Source: Perca fluviatilis (lineage: Eukaryota; Chordata; Actinopteri; Perciformes; Percidae). Taken from it: 64,000 nucleotides of DNA. Positions 1 through 12,701 of the stretch are shown here, piece by piece. The notes beneath the pieces are model-generated. The model searched no databases. It was not told the origin of the DNA and worked only from the letters and a program-made list of their open reading frames with translations. A program made the translations under genes and the position numbers. The stretch spans positions 16,508,169 to 16,572,168 of the forward strand of contig NC_053126.1 of NCBI RefSeq assembly GCF_010015445.1. Reading direction: 5' to 3'. Position 1 is the first letter of the stretch. Each line of letters opens with the position of its first letter.

Positions 1-270
1 TTCAAGGCCCATTTCCAAAAGGGGCGTCACCAACGGACGCCGTTCAAATGCCTCTGGGCGCAATTGGATAGTCCTTCAACCAATCAGAACAACGATCCGG
101 GTGACGTAGCAGCTACAGCTGCGCTATCATCATCGCATAAATCCCGCCTCAACGGTTGTGATTGGTGCCTCGATTTGGAAAAATTGGAAATGGGCTTGAA
201 TGGGCTCTTGGCCAGACTGACTTGCAGAGCAAATGTCAAATTTGCCGGAAGTTCGTCAGGGTTTTCCCAG
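1..270. repeat. dispersed teleost repeat, cut by the window edge
   Basis: This CpG-bearing stretch, with CCAATCAGAACAACGATC near 80 and TTTGCCGGAAGTTCGTCAGG near 240, resembles a dispersed repeat I have seen in many fish genomes. The class is uncertain, and the 72-codon open frame across it looks incidental. The element may extend left beyond the window. Confidence 0.5.
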
Positions 271-845
271 GATAATATTTAAGCTTAAATCTGTAGCTCT
301 CTCATATTATCACCCTCTGCAGTTCCCAGCAGTCTACAGTGAAGATGACAGTTGTTGTTGATTATGTAGAAGTCTGTTGTTTACTTAGCTCCATCGCACA
401 ACTTCGTGTGATTATGTTTGAAGCTGAGGTGATGCTCAATGTGTAAAAATACAAATGTGGTGTAAAATGCGTTAATTTCATGTGGTTTCATCTAGTTCCA
501 TTTTGAACTTACTTTATTGGCATTGTCAACCAAGACAAAACTCAAGAAGCACCAAATGCTACCTGTGTCAGTAGCAACGTGGAGAGAGCATCTCCAAATT
601 ACAGCCACATAAACTGCCAGTGTGTGTGTTTTGTGCACCAAACAGCACAGCACTGACAATCTGCTTCAATCAATTAACATTAGAGCTACCTGTTTTATAC
701 ATTACAGCAACGTGCTTACCGCACATTGCACATTAAGCCATATTTGTTATACTAACATTGAATATAAAGGCACCTTGTAATCTGAAATAGCAGCTAGTGC
801 TGCTGATATCGCTGACAAACACCTCACTTTTAAAAGTGACAAGGC

Positions 846-946
846 GGGCACCTGGATAGTTCACCTGGTTCCCCTTCTCTCTCCCCTTTCATGTCTTAAG
901 CTGTCCTACATAAGTAAAGGCCTAAAATGCCCAAACAATAATCTTA
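846..946 (+). mobile_element. internally deleted tRNA-derived SINE copy
   Basis: It starts with a tRNA-like head (GGGCACCTGGATAGTTCACC), then jumps directly to the SINE tail with TCTCTCCCCTTTCATGTCTT and GGCCTAAAATGCCC. The tail is the same as in the copy at 8486-8660. The middle of the element, including the B box, is missing. No clear target-site duplication was found. Confidence 0.65.
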
Positions 947-2273
947 CAAGCGAATAACATCAGTTAGCAAGTGAAAGAGGCCCATATCTTTTTTTCCAGG
1001 GCTCAAATGCCAACGATTATTGGCATTACATCTCACAGGTGGCTATAGAGAGAGAACTTCAATAGGATGCCCATGTTGTTCTCTTTCATTTGGATGTGTA
1101 TGTGTCACAGTGACTGGCAACAGGACACACACTGGACTCAAATGTTAACAAATCACTTGGCATGAAGGCTTAACAGGCAGTTTACTAAAAACAGTAATCA
1201 AAAAACAGGCTTTTTAAAGTCAGCAGGCAGTCCTGTAAAGCAAACAAACCAGAAGGGTTGAGACAGGAAAGTGAGCAGCAGGCCATAGACATGCTGGCCA
1301 CTTGGTTTCAGACCGATTAAGATAACACAGGTTATCTGGCAAAGAAAACTTGTGAACTACAGTCAGTTTAACTTAGCCAGACAGTATGTTTGCTATCATG
1401 TTAGTTCACTTTTATTAAAACTTACTTATTACTGATATACACCTCAAAACCCAAATCTCCTCTCATATTATTCCAATTTGCCACCTTACAAGATTATGAC
1501 AAATCCAATTAAATGTGAAGATTTATCATGTCAGAATAGTTTTTTCCTTTTTTAACTGCTCAATAACAAACATACACAATTCGTAGAGACCAAGTTTTCA
1601 AATGAGGATTAGTGAGGAATGTAGTTGTTAACAAATGGTGAGTTTACCCAAACTATTTGATGACAAATTATTACATGAAATACTAAGTTACTCTACTTGC
1701 TTGTCTAATCTGCAGACATGTCATGATCTGCTTAGTACACACAGCATAGTACTGTCTCCACCTCTAACAGCGGGGGATGTACCTAAAATATTCATAAGAA
1801 AATTAGCATACGATATCATCTGAAGATTTAGACTTTTTAAGCAGCCAGTAACTGCTTTCCCTGGGAGGAAAAATGGTGTTACATGAAGACTGCTTACTCT
1901 AATTTCACTTTAATGCTGAAGGTCTATTTAAGAGCATCCCTTTGAAAATCACTCTTCACTATTCTTAAAGCCAACTCCCATTTCTTGTGAGAGTCAAAGC
2001 AAAGTAACAATGAGCCAGTACGCTATAATAGACGGCAATGCATGCAGCAGCACCTCTAGTTAAAAGCCTCTGATGGAATTCTCCTTTTGTTTGTAATCGA
2101 TTGAGAGAGAAAGGCATCCACCGTGTAATTGTAGCCTCATTTGATCTCAAATAAACCATGCTGTCCTACACAAGGGAGCGACCAGGGCAAGCATAAGCTG
2201 GAAACACCTTCATTACACCAAACACACACTCTAGCACACTTACTCCACACACTTAGTCCTTGGCCTGACTCTT

Positions 2274-2274
<1 letters not shown>

Positions 2275-2321
<47 letters not shown>
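2275..2321. repeat. (CA)n microsatellite
   Basis: Pure CA dinucleotides, about 23 units. A second imperfect CA tract follows at 2434-2514. The Thr/His-rich and Cys/Val-rich frames over both are artefacts. Confidence 0.98.
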
Positions 2322-2323
<2 letters not shown>

Positions 2324-2433
2324 ATTTGCACGCTCCTTTTAAATTATGTCGCCCTCCCTCTGCTGGTCTGTCTTTTTCTCCTATCTCGCTCTGTGTCTTG
2401 TCTTCAATCATACTCAACAAACAACTATATACG

Positions 2434-2514
2434 ACACACACACACACGCACGCATGCACACGCACACGCACACCCGCACACACACACACACACACACACT
2501 CACACACACACACT
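2434..2514. repeat. imperfect (CA)n tract
   Basis: CA repeats interrupted by CGCACG, CATGCA, CCGCA and CTCA units; an older, decaying neighbour of the tract at 2275. Confidence 0.9.
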
Positions 2515-5030
2515 GCCTATCTTGGAATGAGCCTTGGATTGATTCTAGTCACAGTAGAGTGGGGCGAAATGAGCATTCACTCTGAATAGGCAAAGGCGTC
2601 AAATAATACAGATATGAACGTCAGAGGAATAATTGAAGAAAGTGTTTTATATGTAAAAGACAGGGGAGGATGGAGTGGAATTGAATCTCAGAAAATGAGG
2701 AGCGGGTTATGTCCCAGGGGACCGACTCACAATGCCTGAGCCTTGTTTGAAGAAAATAGAGGATAATTAGAGTGGTCAGTGGCTTCCACAGGGCCCAACA
2801 CCGCTCAGCCTCACTGTTCCTTTATCCTTCATTCACTCTCTCTCTATTTGTTGGCCTCTTTTTTTAAGCATCTCTCACTCAATTCTCAGTCTATGTTCAT
2901 CTACCCCATGTCTCTGTTTTCTCTCTGTCTCTTGTTCTCTCTTTGTTCTTTCTTTCATCTCATCCATTGCTTTTCTATTTGTACCCTCTATGCCTTGTTT
3001 TTTAGTCTCTCTCACTGCCTGCCTCCCTCCATCTCTCCCCCAGCTGGCACAGAGCTATCAGTGGAGTTGATCAGATATTCCAGGCACATATGGACAGCAC
3101 TGACGGCCATAAATCATGAGTATTTTGACTGCTTGTATAGTGAACAGGAAAAGCTCTGTGGAACCAGTGCTGTAAACGAGGAGCTGGGTGTGGATGAATC
3201 AGTTCTAAAAAGGTGCGGACCTCTCCAGTCGCTTCTCTGTCAGCTCCGCAAAATGTATAAAAGGTGGCCACCTCATTATAAGTCGCTATTCAGGATTGGG
3301 AAATCAACTCACCAGTCTTCTGCTGACTCTGCTGGCCTGGCCAGTCAAAGTATTCAAATGTAAGCATCAGAGTAAACACAGAGGAAAAATGGAAGATGAC
3401 TATCAACTACGACCTATGGTTACAACCCCGACAACGAGGACATGCAAGATCATCTCTGCATCAGAGGGGGGCACTGAGACAAGCTTGGAGGAATTGAACA
3501 ACTGCGACTTCTCTGCTGGGCATCCTGCTAGCCTGTGTGCAGGCGTCAGATGGGTGGCCTCCATCGGTTTCCAGCCGGAGCGGGAGCTGTGGTGTCCTTT
3601 CGCCAAGACTTGGCTGGATCCATGAGTGCCATTCAACCGATCTGACGGCCACATTCTGCTATATGATAAATCATGCACAAGTTGAAGGAGCTAATGGGAT
3701 AACATTTCACTGGAATTGTACCTCGTACGATTTCATGTGAGGAATAAAATTAATAGATTGAGTAAATCCTCCTCTCCTACCTCCGGTTTCATGCCAAAAG
3801 CTCTTTCTCTCACTTTTTCTTACAAAGTGTCAACCTCTGCTTCTACAGTCCCCCCTCCTCTCTCTGTCTTTCTCTTTCTCTCTTCTCTCTCTCTCCGGGC
3901 CTTTTTCATCCTAAGTCAACTCAATATATGTTAATGTATCTTCCCAACCCTCCATGTCATTTCAAAGGAACTGCCACCCCATCGCTCCACAGCAAAGTTG
4001 TGAGCACTTCTGTGGTCTAATCCTCGTATTTTTTTTTTTTTTTACATACTGGCTAGCTTGTTGGCATGACAACAACATGTCTCTATGGCAACAGAATAGC
4101 CAGCAGCTGGATTACCAGATGTTTGGACATGTAGTATTGCCTCAAGGTTTCCGCAGGTTCCTTGGTGGCAGGACAGCAATGACAATATTTAATCTTGAGT
4201 CAGAAAAAAAACCCTGTTAAAACCTGATTCTCCTCCTCTTGTAGACACAATCCAACATCAGCACCAGTACCAGATATAGGCATTATATAGGCCTTGAGTT
4301 ACTTGGCATATGATGTTACATTGAGTTTCAAAAACAAAATAAGAAATAAAAGAAGATTTATATGAAATAAAGCTTCCCAGTAACCTTTCATTGCTGTTTT
4401 CCAATTCCAATCAGCTGTGAGTATCATCATAAACTAAGATGTCTTCAGACTTATGTACAGCTAGTCAATATTGTACAGAAATGAAAATCATTACAAAATC
4501 CATTGGAGATTCCTGGAGCTTCCCATAAGCATTTGTCTCCGTGTGTGGCCACAAACCGACAGGCAGCACAAATAAATCTCCACGCTCTTCTCTGTCCTTG
4601 CGCTCTCTCTCTCTCCCTCTCACTGGATGACTTGTCCTCCGTCTCCCTCTCTTACTCCAAGTTCCTGGATATTGAATGGGACCTTACTGGAGGGAGCGGG
4701 AATAAGATAAATAAGGAGTCAGTGGCCCTGAACGGTTCTCTCACTCATCCTAACATGACGGGAAGGATAATCATCTGCCAGTCCTGAGAAAATGGTAATG
4801 TATTTCTCAGGCCACATCCATGCAAATGACCTCAACAATTACCTAAACCACAACGATCCCCAGTTACAACATGCTTCCAAACATACTAGTTTCAGCGACA
4901 TTTTGATGATTTTAGATGAAGAGTCTTTTGGCACATACAGTAGAACGTCATATTTGCATCAAATGGCTTATAGTTCCTAAATGAAACCACTTGTAAAACA
5001 TCTCATCATCAAAACTGTAATAAAATGAGG

Positions 5031-5250
5031 CAGGGCTGTAGTACTCGAGTCCGGACTCGAGTTTCCCGGAGATCCTGGCCATTATTTGTTTTCTGTCCTG
5101 GACTCGGTCTTGACTTGGACTCAAACCATTTTGGACTCGGCCTTGTCTTGGACTCGAACCTCTTTGGACTCGGTCTTGACTTGGTCTCGACTAGTCCGGG
5201 TCTTGGACTTGTCTTAGCTCTCGACAAAGGTGGTCTTGACTACAGCCCTG
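5031..5250. mobile_element. hAT-type MITE with perfect 8-bp TSD
   Basis: The 220-bp element begins CAGGGCTGTAGT and ends ACTACAGCCCTG, a perfect 12-bp terminal inverted repeat. It is flanked on both sides by the 8-bp duplication AAATGAGG (5023-5030 and 5251-5258). An 8-bp TSD with CAGGG-type ends is diagnostic of hAT transposons. The interior is a near-tandem array of about 33-bp units carrying GGACTCGGTCTTGACTTGG variants. There is no transposase, so it is non-autonomous. Confidence 0.92.
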
Positions 5251-5835
5251 AAATGAGGTACAGCTGCAAACATTACAGGTACTTAACTGAAGCCTGGTGC
5301 ATGCCTCCCCGACTGTGCAGCACGTGCCTGCCTGTTTTCACTCTGCTCAGGATAATTATCTAAGTAGTGCACAAGGCATCACGTTCTCCTACACAGACCA
5401 TAACACACCACATCACACTACACCTCCATCAATCAAGCCTGATTTCACTGGAATGCAATAAGGAACGAAACTGATTGATTGTCACACACCACTATGTGCA
5501 GCAAATCACTGCTATCTGCACACAAATACACAGCACACAAGCATGCGTAAAGTCATCTGTAAACACGAGCACACAGTGGGGTAAATAACTGCTGGTATCT
5601 CTTGCAGCGTCGGGAGCAGTGGCGCGAGGCTTCCCCTCAGATTTTGAAAACCCTATCTGTATCAGGAACAGCAAACCGAAAAAAGCAATTTGCTTTGTCA
5701 CACAGAGACATGCTTGACTTCATTGAATAATTGCACTGCAGCTCTGGAAAGAGCTGTTTTACTTTTATCTAATGAAGGCCTTCAGGGGAGGGAACACGGG
5801 TGTGTGTTTTGTGTGTGTGTGTGTGTGTTTGTTTG

Positions 5836-5838
<3 letters not shown>

Positions 5839-5919
<81 letters not shown>
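5839..5919. repeat. (TG)n microsatellite, about 40 units
   Basis: A pure TG run of 81 bases preceded by a decayed GT/GTTT tract from about 5801. Confidence 0.98.
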
Positions 5920-5920
<1 letters not shown>

Positions 5921-7520
5921 TGTGCAATATACATGTCTCAGGACTTCTGTATATACATGTATATGTCAACATATATAAGTGTGCAACTGAAAGATAAGTG
6001 GTTGAAGCATAAAGAAATCTTTCATTGCTCTGTCTCTATCTGATCCAATCCTGCCAGTTTCCCTTTGCTGCTCGCCTTCCTTCCACACCGTTTCCACTGC
6101 AATTTATTGATGCATCAAATCTGCATGTCGCCTCTTTGCTGTGTCCAGTTTCAGGTTTGAGGCAGTCCCCTGATTCAATAATGCATAGGCAGGGTGGAGA
6201 ATAAAAGCCCCTGTGCCTGCCCTCAGATACTAACTCCTGAGAAGTGCTGAGTCCACACTCTGCTGCCTGCCGGCGGCCTGCCTCTGTGGAGCTTGGCAGA
6301 GGAGTGTGGAAGCTGGAGGGACAACTTCAGCTTTCTAACCCCTACATAACAGCACAGTACTAAAATTGTCATTTTACCATTATGTCACTTCACCATTGTG
6401 TTGTGACTTTATCTTTATATACTTTTACTGTTTTACAACCTGTTTAAATGATTTTTTTCTTTTTACTTCTCATTACGCATATACTACATGCAGTTTATTC
6501 ATTTGAATTACTGCACATCTGTCTACCACACATACCTATATATATTATATTTTTTATATTTAATATACTGTATATTATAGTTTATCTTTATATTTTGACT
6601 TCTGCACTATATTATGTCTCATTTGTTACTTCACATGATTTTATTTTTATACATATTTAATGAGCATTGTTGGAGCATGAGATCCAAGATTTCCATTGCT
6701 TCTCTGTAATTGTTGTGCATTAGAACTTGAGTACAGAGGACCAGAAGAGGCCCTAGTTAGGATTTGTATAGTTAGGTTAAAGACAAGCCCTTCTTTATGT
6801 ATAATTGGTCATAGTATCCAGAGGCAAACGAGAAAGGTGTGTTTGATCATTGGGCTAAGGAGAAGGCCATGGAGATGGGAAAAGTGGCAATGAAGACAAA
6901 GAGAAAGCAAACATGAGGGAAGACAGAAAGCACCTTATCTGACGACTGCTTGTGTGTTAAGGAAAAAGTTTGTGAATTGCCATAATGACTCTAAAGCATT
7001 TATTCCACTGCGGACCTGTAATTAAGCCATCAGCCACAGTTTGGAGTCTTTAACTTCATAATGAGGCTGAATGTGTGCAGTTTGTGCTCTGTGGATAAGC
7101 TGCTGTAATCACTTCTATCTGCTTAATTATGTAAAACCATTCTTTTATCCTAGTGGTGTCTCACTCTTTATCTCTTCCTCTCACCCTCTCGGTCTCTGTC
7201 ATGGTCTCTTCTTTAGAATATAACTGGTACCATAAAAGCACGGGGACGCGGAAGCAATGAGCACACGTACTGGGAGATATCAACCTGAATCAGCTATGCA
7301 GGCATTTGTCCGTCCAAATGGCTGCTGGGAGATAAAGTACAGCGAGAACTGAGTGTTAACAAACGGCACTATATGAGGGAAAAGGTGAGTTAGCTGTAGC
7401 TAAGTAACAAAGCTCTCACCATTCTGAAGAGCGTTTTATTACCTTTTGCCATGTCCACCTTACTATTGGTCGGAGGAATGTTACAGCTCAGATGGAGGTA
7501 TTGTATAAGGCATTTTGCTT

Positions 7521-7523
<3 letters not shown>

Positions 7524-7563
<40 letters not shown>
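7524..7563. repeat. (TC)n microsatellite
   Basis: Twenty pure TC units. Confidence 0.97.
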
Positions 7564-7566
<3 letters not shown>

Positions 7567-8279
7567 CTCACAACTTCACTTGCACACGTTTCCTGAATTC
7601 CAATATGAATTTTATTATCATTAGTGGTCCTGCTTTATCGAAACGGAAGTGAAGATGCATGTTGCAGGTTATTTGCAATGGAAGTAAACCCTTTATATCA
7701 CCATGTCCCTAAAGGAGACCACCTGCTTGTTCTCTTTTCCGATAGACCCACATCAAAGCTCTCCTTCTACAGTACTTCAGAGACCACTACACCACTACAT
7801 GCTGCACACACACACAAACATGTACTCACTCACACATACACTCACTCTTGTGGCAGTGGAGAGTGGAATCTTGTGATGCTCTGTAACTTTGCATCACAGA
7901 CAGGCTGCAATGGGGGAAATAAAAGCCCTAAGTGCATGAAAAAACATGAAGCTGCTGCTGTTTCAATGGAGCAGAAAAAAACAGTAGAGAAAAATGTCAA
8001 CAACAAATAGCTGCTGGTTTCTATTGCCGCAGGCGACATGGACTTTGGTTCCCTCATGTTTCTTTCCTCCCGCATTATGCATCATCTTTTCATCCAATTA
8101 AACACAAACACAGGCTACAGAGTACAACTCAGGGAGCATGTAGGACTGCTCGTTCAGTGGTAAACAGACAGAGGGAGACGTGTGAGGGGAAGAAGGGGAG
8201 AAAGGGATGGTTTGAGATAAAGCGATGGGCAGGTGGGATTGTGTGTGTATGTATGGGCCTAATTAAAAGATAGAAAATA

Positions 8280-8350
8280 GAGTCTGCGCACTATGTAATT
8301 ACACTAAGTGACGTTTCGAGCATCAAGCTCTTCTTCAGGTGCTCAAAGCG
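8280..8350. repeat. dispersed repeat fragment (GACGTTTCGAGC motif)
   Basis: The motif GTGACGTTTCGAGCATCAAG, followed by CTCTTCTTCAGG, resembles a short repeat fragment found scattered in fish genomes. The class is not certain. Confidence 0.4.
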
Positions 8351-8485
8351 TCAATTGGTAGTAAATAAATATATGTTCATGGGAGAATTATCTACTATTT
8401 TTTTCGTCTTTTACATGTTCTTCTGTCCAGCACCTAGTATTTAACATCTGGATATGTGTGCTTTTTACTTAAAAGATGGACTTCT

Positions 8486-8660
8486 GGGACCCTGGTTAGC
8501 TCCCCTGGTAGAGCGGGCTCCCTTATTGAGAGGTTTACTCCTCGATGCTGTGGCCCTTTTACTGCATGTCATTCCCCCCTCTCTCTCCCCTTTCAAGTCT
8601 AAGCTGTCCTATCCAAATAAATGCCTAAAATGCCCCAAAACATAATCTTAAAAAAAAATA
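8486..8660 (+). mobile_element. tRNA-derived SINE with 15-bp target-site duplication
   Basis: The insertion starts GGGACCCTGGTTAGCTCCCC (A-box-like), passes through TGCATGTCATTCCCCCCTCT and GCCTAAAATGCCCC, and ends in an A-rich tail. It is flanked by AAAAGATGGACTTCT (8471-8485) and AAAAGATGGACATCT (8661-8675), a 15-bp duplication with one mismatch, as left by LINE-driven retroposition. The expected B box (GGTTCGATTCC-like) is absent: the sequence goes from CTCGATGCTG directly to TGGCCCTTTT. This loss probably disabled internal pol III transcription. Confidence 0.85.
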
Positions 8661-11339
8661 AAAAGATGGACATCTTGGTAGACCATCTGTCTACCAGTCT
8701 CCCCTAATGTGTTGATTCTGTAAGTCTGTGGAGGGCAACGTGTCACTGTTGTTTTATTTTGATACAGAGACATGAGCACACTGCCATCTAGATGAGCTGC
8801 ACGCTCATCTAGATGATGATTGACAGTGTTTGCTGAAGTATGGCAAGCCACAGTCAAGAAGCATGGCAGGGCCTCCTCGCCAAAATTTCCAACTGAACCT
8901 AAGTTGTCCTTGGCCTGGTTGCCTTGGTTACCTGCAGGTAGTAAAGTGACAAGGCCCAAAGAGAGGGTGTGAAAAGCTTTGTCCATCTTCAGGCAGCCAT
9001 TGGGGATTTCACACCTTTCCCTCTGGGGCACTCGGGCGAGCATTGCTATGGCAACTGAACACTCTTAACCTTCTGACCCCGACCTTCACACCATCACTAA
9101 CTTATTACGTATTATTCCAGATGAAAATACATGAGGCTCCTCATCTGTACAAAAGGTATAGAGGAGATGTAGTGAGCTGTCTTTGTCTTAGCACGGATCT
9201 GACAATCGAGCCTTTAAGAACGGACATTTTAATTGTAAGAATAACAGCTTTTGATGAATCCGGTTAGAAACAGAGGTCCACATTGACCATGTTCAGCAAG
9301 CTTTTGCCTTTTTAACATTCATTAGGAAGCATGGTGTCAACTGTGAGATGCACGCATGAGAATATGTTGTAATGTTTGCGCAAGGCTTTTGTGGTGGTTT
9401 AGATATCTGTGTTATGTTTGCAGGGGTGTCAGGGTTAACACTTCTCCATCTGTGTTTTTATTGACACGTTGATGTTGTAGTGTGTTTGTGTGTGATAGAT
9501 CGCCTGCATGTGTATTAATCACCAAGTATTAAATTTAAGCCAAAGGCAGAGAGCTACATCAGCTTAACATTATCCATTGTTCCCAATGGACTCCCTAATG
9601 TAGATGCAACATACTGGATACTTTCAGGAAGCATATGGTCTTTCAGTCCAATTGCATAATAACTCTGCAGCGTCTGCAGTCGCAGGAACATTACGAAGAT
9701 CAATAACAACCACAATGCTCTGTTATAGGAAAGACTCCAATGTTTGTAAAATGGATAGAGCAACTCATGTTTTCCAACTTCACAAAATCCAATTAGACTG
9801 TCTGTGTAGGTTTGTGTGATGATCTACAATTTAGTCACTCGATGGGCCTATCCACCTGTCTAACATTCACTATAACCACGAACAAAACACTAAGTGCCTC
9901 TTTTTTCGCCTCTGCTCTAGCGCAGTTAATTCTAAGTGTGTTCTTGCTTTCCAATTATTTGTAAGAGAATCAACTCCTGGAAATTGAAAATCTAAATAAT
10001 GATAGGCTTGGCAATGGTGGCTCAATACAAATAGTCCTATTTAAACAGCTGTTTCTAATGCTGAAGAACTGTACTTCTTGTCAAGCAGATTGCCTGTAGG
10101 TAGTTAGAAACAAACACACACACACAAAGCACAGAGATGCTGGTGGTTGTTAAATTTAGACCTAAGGCCACTTCAGTAGATATGTTGCATTGCTTCAAAT
10201 ATTTTAGCAACAAACTCACAAAGAGAAACACAGAGACAAATCCCAGATTAAGCCACAAAGCATGACATACAATCAAACAACCATAAGTCAATAACTAACA
10301 TAAACACTGAAGCTAACCATGAGAAGATGTGGCGTAAAAGAGAAAGAGGCAGAGTTGATGAGTTCAGAGAAGCAGAAAACGGGGTATAGCATCTTTTTTC
10401 TAAATTGGTGATTTTAGTGGCACATTCGTCGAACACAGTGCAGTCTTGTGTGAGGTAACAGGAAGAGAGAGATAATGCCTGCCTGAGAGGACACGCAGCA
10501 GCCCTAAAGCTCAATTTTTTTCCTTCTCTTGGCCTTCTTGGACTGATCAGGGATGAAAAAGGAGAAAAATGCTGCATCTTTGACAAATGGGTTATGCTTT
10601 GTTTGCATTTACCTCAAAAACATTCCCCCAGCTCCCTCAACGCCCCAGGTCTCTAAACTGTAACTGTACAGGATGGAGAGAAAGATGGAGGAGAGCAACC
10701 AAGACAAGGGAGGAGTCTGTTAGTACAGTGTATATTGTCAGCATGACCGTTAAACACACTGGCACTCTGACCCCATGCAATGACTCAACATCACTTTTAC
10801 TCACTCTGGCATCTCTATTAATCTCAGCCTCATGCTCTACTGTATGTACTGTATCTGAGCTGAGGCACTATCCAGGATGGTTTACCATCTGTACATAGTA
10901 AAATACAATAACTAGTGAAAACAACAGCATAGGAAGGCAGGAGTAATTCCTCTATTCTATTTTCTTTCTTTCTTATACACCAGTCTTCCCTTGCTCCCCC
11001 TCCGCTTCTCATTTCACCTCCTTGTGGTTTTTTCCTGCTGGTAAAATAAGAGGGGTGTGCACCATGCCACTGAGAGCAGCAGCAGGGGTGGAGAAAGTCA
11101 ACCTTCTGCTGAACCATACAGGGGCTGGAAGGCACAAGCCATCACACTGCCTGATCTGAAATCTTATCTGAATGTGTTATGAACTAATACCACTGTGTGT
11201 TCTAAGGTCGCTTTCACACATGTAGTTAGCTAGACTCGACTGCAATTGGGGGGGGGGGGTGAAGTTGCATTTTTTCATTTGGTTCGGTTTGCATTCAGTC
11301 TCTTTGTGTTGTAGCAAAAAGAGACTCAAAGGGAGGTTT

Positions 11340-11730
11340 GCAGATTTGTGGTTTATTCTCGAGAAGAAGCTCCGGATAAAATTTCAGCTCAGTTTTATAG
11401 GGTCCAACAAACAACTTTAAAAATAGGCATTTACATCACATGGTTTTGACTCAGACAGTCCTGAAAACACCACTTCAAATTTGGTCTGTGCCATCTTAAG
11501 ACGTTAAAGATGAAAAGTGATTAAGTTATAGAGGACCAACTTCCTGTAGGGGGCCATCGAAACAGGAAGTGGGTGTAACTTGAGTGTACATTGACCAATT
11601 TGCTCGAAACTTTTCAGGATTCACAAGAGTCCAACCCTGACAACATCTACAGGCCAATATTGACTCAAAGTTATAGCGCACCCTAGTGGCAACAGGAAAA
11701 GGCCTAAAAGTCAAGGTGTTATACTTTAAA
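11340..11730. repeat. probable dispersed repeat
   Basis: Segments such as GGGTGTAACTTGAGTG and AGTTATAGCGCACCCTAGTG look like parts of a dispersed fish repeat. The borders and class are not resolved. It runs into the palindrome at 11731. Confidence 0.35.
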
Positions 11731-11779
11731 CCCTTGTGTTGTCCTTCGGGTCCCAGTGACCCGAAGGACAACACAAGGG
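11731..11779. repeat. perfect 22-bp-arm palindrome (MITE-like)
   Basis: Left arm 11731-11752 begins CCCTTGTGTTGTCCTTCGGG; right arm 11758-11779 is its exact reverse complement; the loop is five bases. The hairpin resembles the ends of a palindromic fish MITE with almost no interior. The left flank reads TTTAAA. Confidence 0.7.
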
Positions 11780-11829
11780 ATGTACTTCCATTTACTTTGT
11801 TGAGAATTGCTCTCTAAACCCTGTCTCTT

Positions 11830-11910
11830 GTAAAGTAAGTAAGTAAAGTGTATTTCTAGAGCACATTTAAACACAGTTTAAGCTGACCAAAATGCTGTAC
11901 GAAAAAGCAC
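11830..11910. repeat. dispersed repeat fragment
   Basis: AGTAAGTAAAGTGTATTTCT, followed by AGAGCACATTTAAACA and CTGACCAAAATGCTGTAC, resembles a widespread fish repeat end with the TTTATTTATAGAGCACATTT theme. The class is uncertain. Confidence 0.45.
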
Positions 11911-12698
11911 TAAGGTGCTGTATTAAAACCCTTGTTTTCGTTGACAAAGGTTAACGATCTTCTATCTTCTATTATAAATGTATTTGTCAAACGCACCATA
12001 TATTGTAAACAAATGCCATACGGTCGAAACGGTTCCTTGCCGACACTTCCTGGTTTAGAAATAATTTAATTACTTTAAAGGAAAATGGAGTGGGAGAGCT
12101 GAACACCCTCTTTCCAGCAACAGTGTTTTTCATGTTTTGTGGTGTCAGCTTTCTTGACGCTGGTCAGTCATTACAGGAGATTCACCACAGGTGACATGTT
12201 GTGCATTTACATCTTTTTCATTCACAATTCAGGATCCCCAGAAGCTACAAGCACAGCCTGCCAAAAAAGCAGGGGGATCACAGGCCCACACTGAAATAAA
12301 CATACAGAGGCTTGTGCACACCCAATTACAATCTCACCTGTCCTGGAAAATACTTATTAGAATGCCTAACCATCATTTAATTATCCATGTTTGCTAAAGA
12401 CAATCATTATCTCTATTGTAATTGGGCTTAGAATAATCTTTATCATTTCCCTAAACCCTAGAGAATCCCTCCATTTTGGCATCTTCTAATTGGATATGTG
12501 TCAGCGCTAAATTAATGGCATTAATGTGGATTTGACATTCACTATCTCGATCTTTTACAATGCACTATCACTCCCCATCGGGCTTATAAGCAGGAAGACA
12601 TTATCAATGCTAAATGTCAGCTCTTTCTTGAGGTATCTGTCACTGTAGTGGAAACATTTTGTGCAGCAAAAAGCTTTATCACTGGAAGCTATCTCTAT

Positions 12699-12701
<3 letters not shown>

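Larger units (their letters stand above)
271..12700. other. 5' flank of olfm2, no gene recognised
   Basis: About 12.4 kb of AT-rich DNA with no recognisable exon. It contains two SINE copies, a hAT MITE, several microsatellites and some dispersed repeats, all listed separately. An unexplained open segment with splice-like borders lies at 3044-3359; it is treated as a finding rather than a gene. Confidence 0.6.

Noticed and set aside
2141..2589. Thr/His- and Cys/Val-rich open frames over the CA repeats (also at 5690-6043, 15625-16010, 34103-34445, 36141-36533, 46374-46809)
   Set aside because: They are direct translations of dinucleotide microsatellites and have no coding evidence.
5009..5227. 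Minus-strand frame with a repeated RPSPKWFESK-like unit
   Set aside because: The peptide repeat comes from the 33-bp DNA units inside the hAT MITE; it is not a protein domain.
8648..9043. 131-codon open frame on the minus strand
   Set aside because: No recognisable family, no splice context, and it contains a DNA hairpin; it was not strong enough to call a gene.
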